DNA of 64,000 bases from Tritrichomonas musculus (taxonomy: Eukaryota > Parabasalia > Tritrichomonadida > Tritrichomonadidae), in NCBI GenBank assembly GCA_039105265.1, contig JAPFFF010000011.1, positions 2,666,001 through 2,730,000 on the forward strand. The letters are read 5' to 3'. Each line of letters opens with the position of its first letter. The first letter of the stretch is position 1. This document shows positions 62,570-64,000 of the stretch, in pieces. The notes beneath the pieces were generated by a model that saw only the letters and a program-made list of their open reading frames with translations, had not been told where the DNA came from and did not search any database. Made by a program: the position numbers and the translations under genes.

Positions 62570-64000
62570 ATGTTCAGTATAGAACAGAGTGGATTTTCAA
62601 TAAAAGCGTCCACTATTGACGAGTTACTAATAGAGTACATCAAAAAGTATGCATGCATGTGTCATGCTAATGGGTCCAATGGCTCGAATATAACTGGTGC
62701 CAACCAGGAGCAGATCAAGGAACTCATTACGAGTACAGTTGGTGAGCAACTCGAAAAATATGCCTTAGCCAAGGACCTTGAGTCATACGCTTTGCAAACC
62801 CAGCTATTCGACTATGTGAAAACCGAGGATTTCAATACGGAGATGCTGAAGTACGCATCTAGTGAAGATGTGGATAGTGCCATTGGGGAATTACGTGATT
62901 ACATAGCCAAAAACTGTGCACTATCTACTGAAATACCTGAGGTCCCTGAGAACATCGTTACGAGTGATTCATTGAGTACTGCTTTGGAACCGTACGCGAA
63001 GCTTGCGAACTTAGGTGAGTACGCGAAGACTCAGGACTTACCAGATATGTCCGAGTATGCGAAGCTTGCGAACTTAGGTGAGTACGTGAAGACCCAGGAC
63101 CTCCCTGAGATACCCACAGTTCTCAAAAATAGTGAGTTGCAATTGAACATAAGAGATCAATTACCAGACGAAATGTTTCAGAAATTGATGGCTGAAGATG
63201 TTAAACCATTATCAGCTCAAGCATCAATGTGTTTAACAAGTATGGCGGCTAATGAAGGTCTTCAAGCGGCTTTGGATTCTTGTTCCGAACAATATGTTCC
63301 AAAAGATGACCTCCCAGCGATTATTGATCAAGTGAAAGGCTATATCCCAGAGATTATCGAGGGGCAAACAACTATTCAATTCACAATCGCCAATAATACA
63401 ATTCTTGATTTGGATTACGACCCATATCATGTACTGATTGAGCAATATGGGTTGGATATTGTATCATCAGACAGTTACTATACGGCCCATTATGTTCACG
63501 CAGACTATTCGTACAATGACGATGATGATAATCTACCCTCTCAGATACTGCGCATGGAAGGAAGTGATTCTAGTCTTTGGTATCTGTATAACTCCCATGA
63601 GTTAATCAATCCAGGAACTGGTGATACACCGGAAATACTGTCATGCTCAATAACCAAAACTGTCGAACCAACCGACAAAAACGCTTATTCGGCGAGATAC
63701 GTGTCGAACACTTATGCTCTCAAAGCGGAGATCCCAGCACCAGTTGACTTGACACCATATTATACCAGTGGTCAGGCTGATGAGAAGTTCGTCGATGAAG
63801 ATGAGCTCGCATATGAATTAGATAAGTATGAGACCAAGGATGTGGCTGATGGGAAGTACGCGAAGCTTGCGAACTTAGGTGAGTATGCATTGAAAACGGA
63901 TATCCCTGAGATCCCCACTGATTTGGTTAATGAATCTGCACTGAGCACCGCACTATATGGCACTGAATTGAATATTGAATATCCGAATCCAGTTCGTGAT
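62570..64000 (+). CDS. Fibre-like protein of element F, 3' end outside window
   Basis: 477 codons open to the edge. Start MFSIEQSGFSIKASTIDELL matches D. The stalk has repeats of EYAKLANLGEYAKTQDLP, EKYALAKDLESYALQTQL and EIPAPVDLTPYYTSGQADEK, with FVDEDELAYELDKY exactly as in D. Between stalk parts lies a beta-rich, Tyr/Asp-rich segment (TAHYVHADYSYNDDDD). Repeats also recur at DNA level (GCGAAGCTTGCGAACTTAGG several times). Attachment-fibre role inferred from the alternation of coiled repeats and beta modules. Confidence 0.65.
   Translation, partial: MFSIEQSGFSIKASTIDELLIEYIKKYACMCHANGSNGSNITGANQEQIKELITSTVGEQLEKYALAKDLESYALQTQLFDYVKTEDFNTEMLKYASSEDVDSAIGELRDYIAKNCALSTEIPEVPENIVTSDSLSTALEPYAKLANLGEYAKTQDLPDMSEYAKLANLGEYVKTQDLPEIPTVLKNSELQLNIRDQLPDEMFQKLMAEDVKPLSAQASMCLTSMAANEGLQAALDSCSEQYVPKDDLPAIIDQVKGYIPEIIEGQTTIQFTIANNTILDLDYDPYHVLIEQYGLDIVSSDSYYTAHYVHADYSYNDDDDNLPSQILRMEGSDSSLWYLYNSHELINPGTGDTPEILSCSITKTVEPTDKNAYSARYVSNTYALKAEIPAPVDLTPYYTSGQADEKFVDEDELAYELDKYETKDVADGKYAKLANLGEYALKTDIPEIPTDLVNESALSTALYGTELNIEYPNPVRD

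Larger units (their letters stand above)
48211..64000 (+). mobile_element. Maverick/Polinton segment F, second family, GC-richer lineage
   Basis: The left tip lies inside a small E gene. Fourteen genes follow in the order: conserved 159-aa gene, ATPase, small membrane protein, Cys-motif protein, capsid, amphipathic peptide, three small coiled-coil or basic proteins, integrase, two conserved genes, a 1739-residue repeat protein and a fibre-like protein that runs off the window. Codons are GC-richer than in D and E. At least one break is visible, in the integrase region; the rest looks open. Probably older than D. Confidence 0.8.

Overview
The window reads as a piece of a trichomonad (parabasalid) genome, of the Trichomonas/Tritrichomonas kind. 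It is very AT-rich, its host genes lack introns, and its left edge holds host families typical of these protists: a long ankyrin-repeat protein, a repeat-rich type I surface protein, and decayed BspA-like leucine-rich-repeat and alpha-L-fucosidase genes. The species cannot be fixed from the sequence alone.

Region 1 (1-8603) is host DNA. From about 8604 to the right edge the window is virus-like DNA: a nest of Maverick/Polinton elements treated here as fossils. Six copies of a related left-end tip (all beginning AGTAGT, all in the same direction) lie at 8604, 24491, 25201, 33256, 45521 and 48211. Several fall inside a gene of the element to their left. I name the segments A (8604-24490), C (24491-25200), B (25201-33255), D (33256-45520), E (45521-48210) and F (48211-64000). 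The simplest reading is that C sits in A, B in C, D in B, E in D and F in E. No right-hand end is seen, so the other halves should lie beyond the window.

A and B are one family and nearly identical, hence young. They carry an HNH endonuclease, a C48/adenain-like cysteine protease, a candidate penton protein, an integrase with a chromodomain-like tail, a packaging ATPase, a major capsid protein, small virion-like proteins and (in A) a bZIP-like protein and a protein-primed DNA polymerase B. D, E and F are a second family. It shares the capsid protein, integrase, ATPase and several small proteins with A/B, and adds a very long repeat protein and fibre-like proteins built from short repeated motifs. 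F uses visibly more GC-rich codons than D and E, so it is a separate lineage.

Most genes in these segments look open, and ends come mainly from one element inserting into another. F has at least one visible break. The genes together describe a virion-forming element: capsid, packaging motor, maturation protease, a possible membrane-active peptide, possible attachment fibres, integrase and polymerase. The most interesting signals are the same-direction nest, a fold-back in the tips whose stem is kept while its sequence changes, dynein-light-chain-type motifs scattered over several family-1 proteins, a poxvirus-late-like TAAATG start context, and a capsid gene block flipped between D and F.
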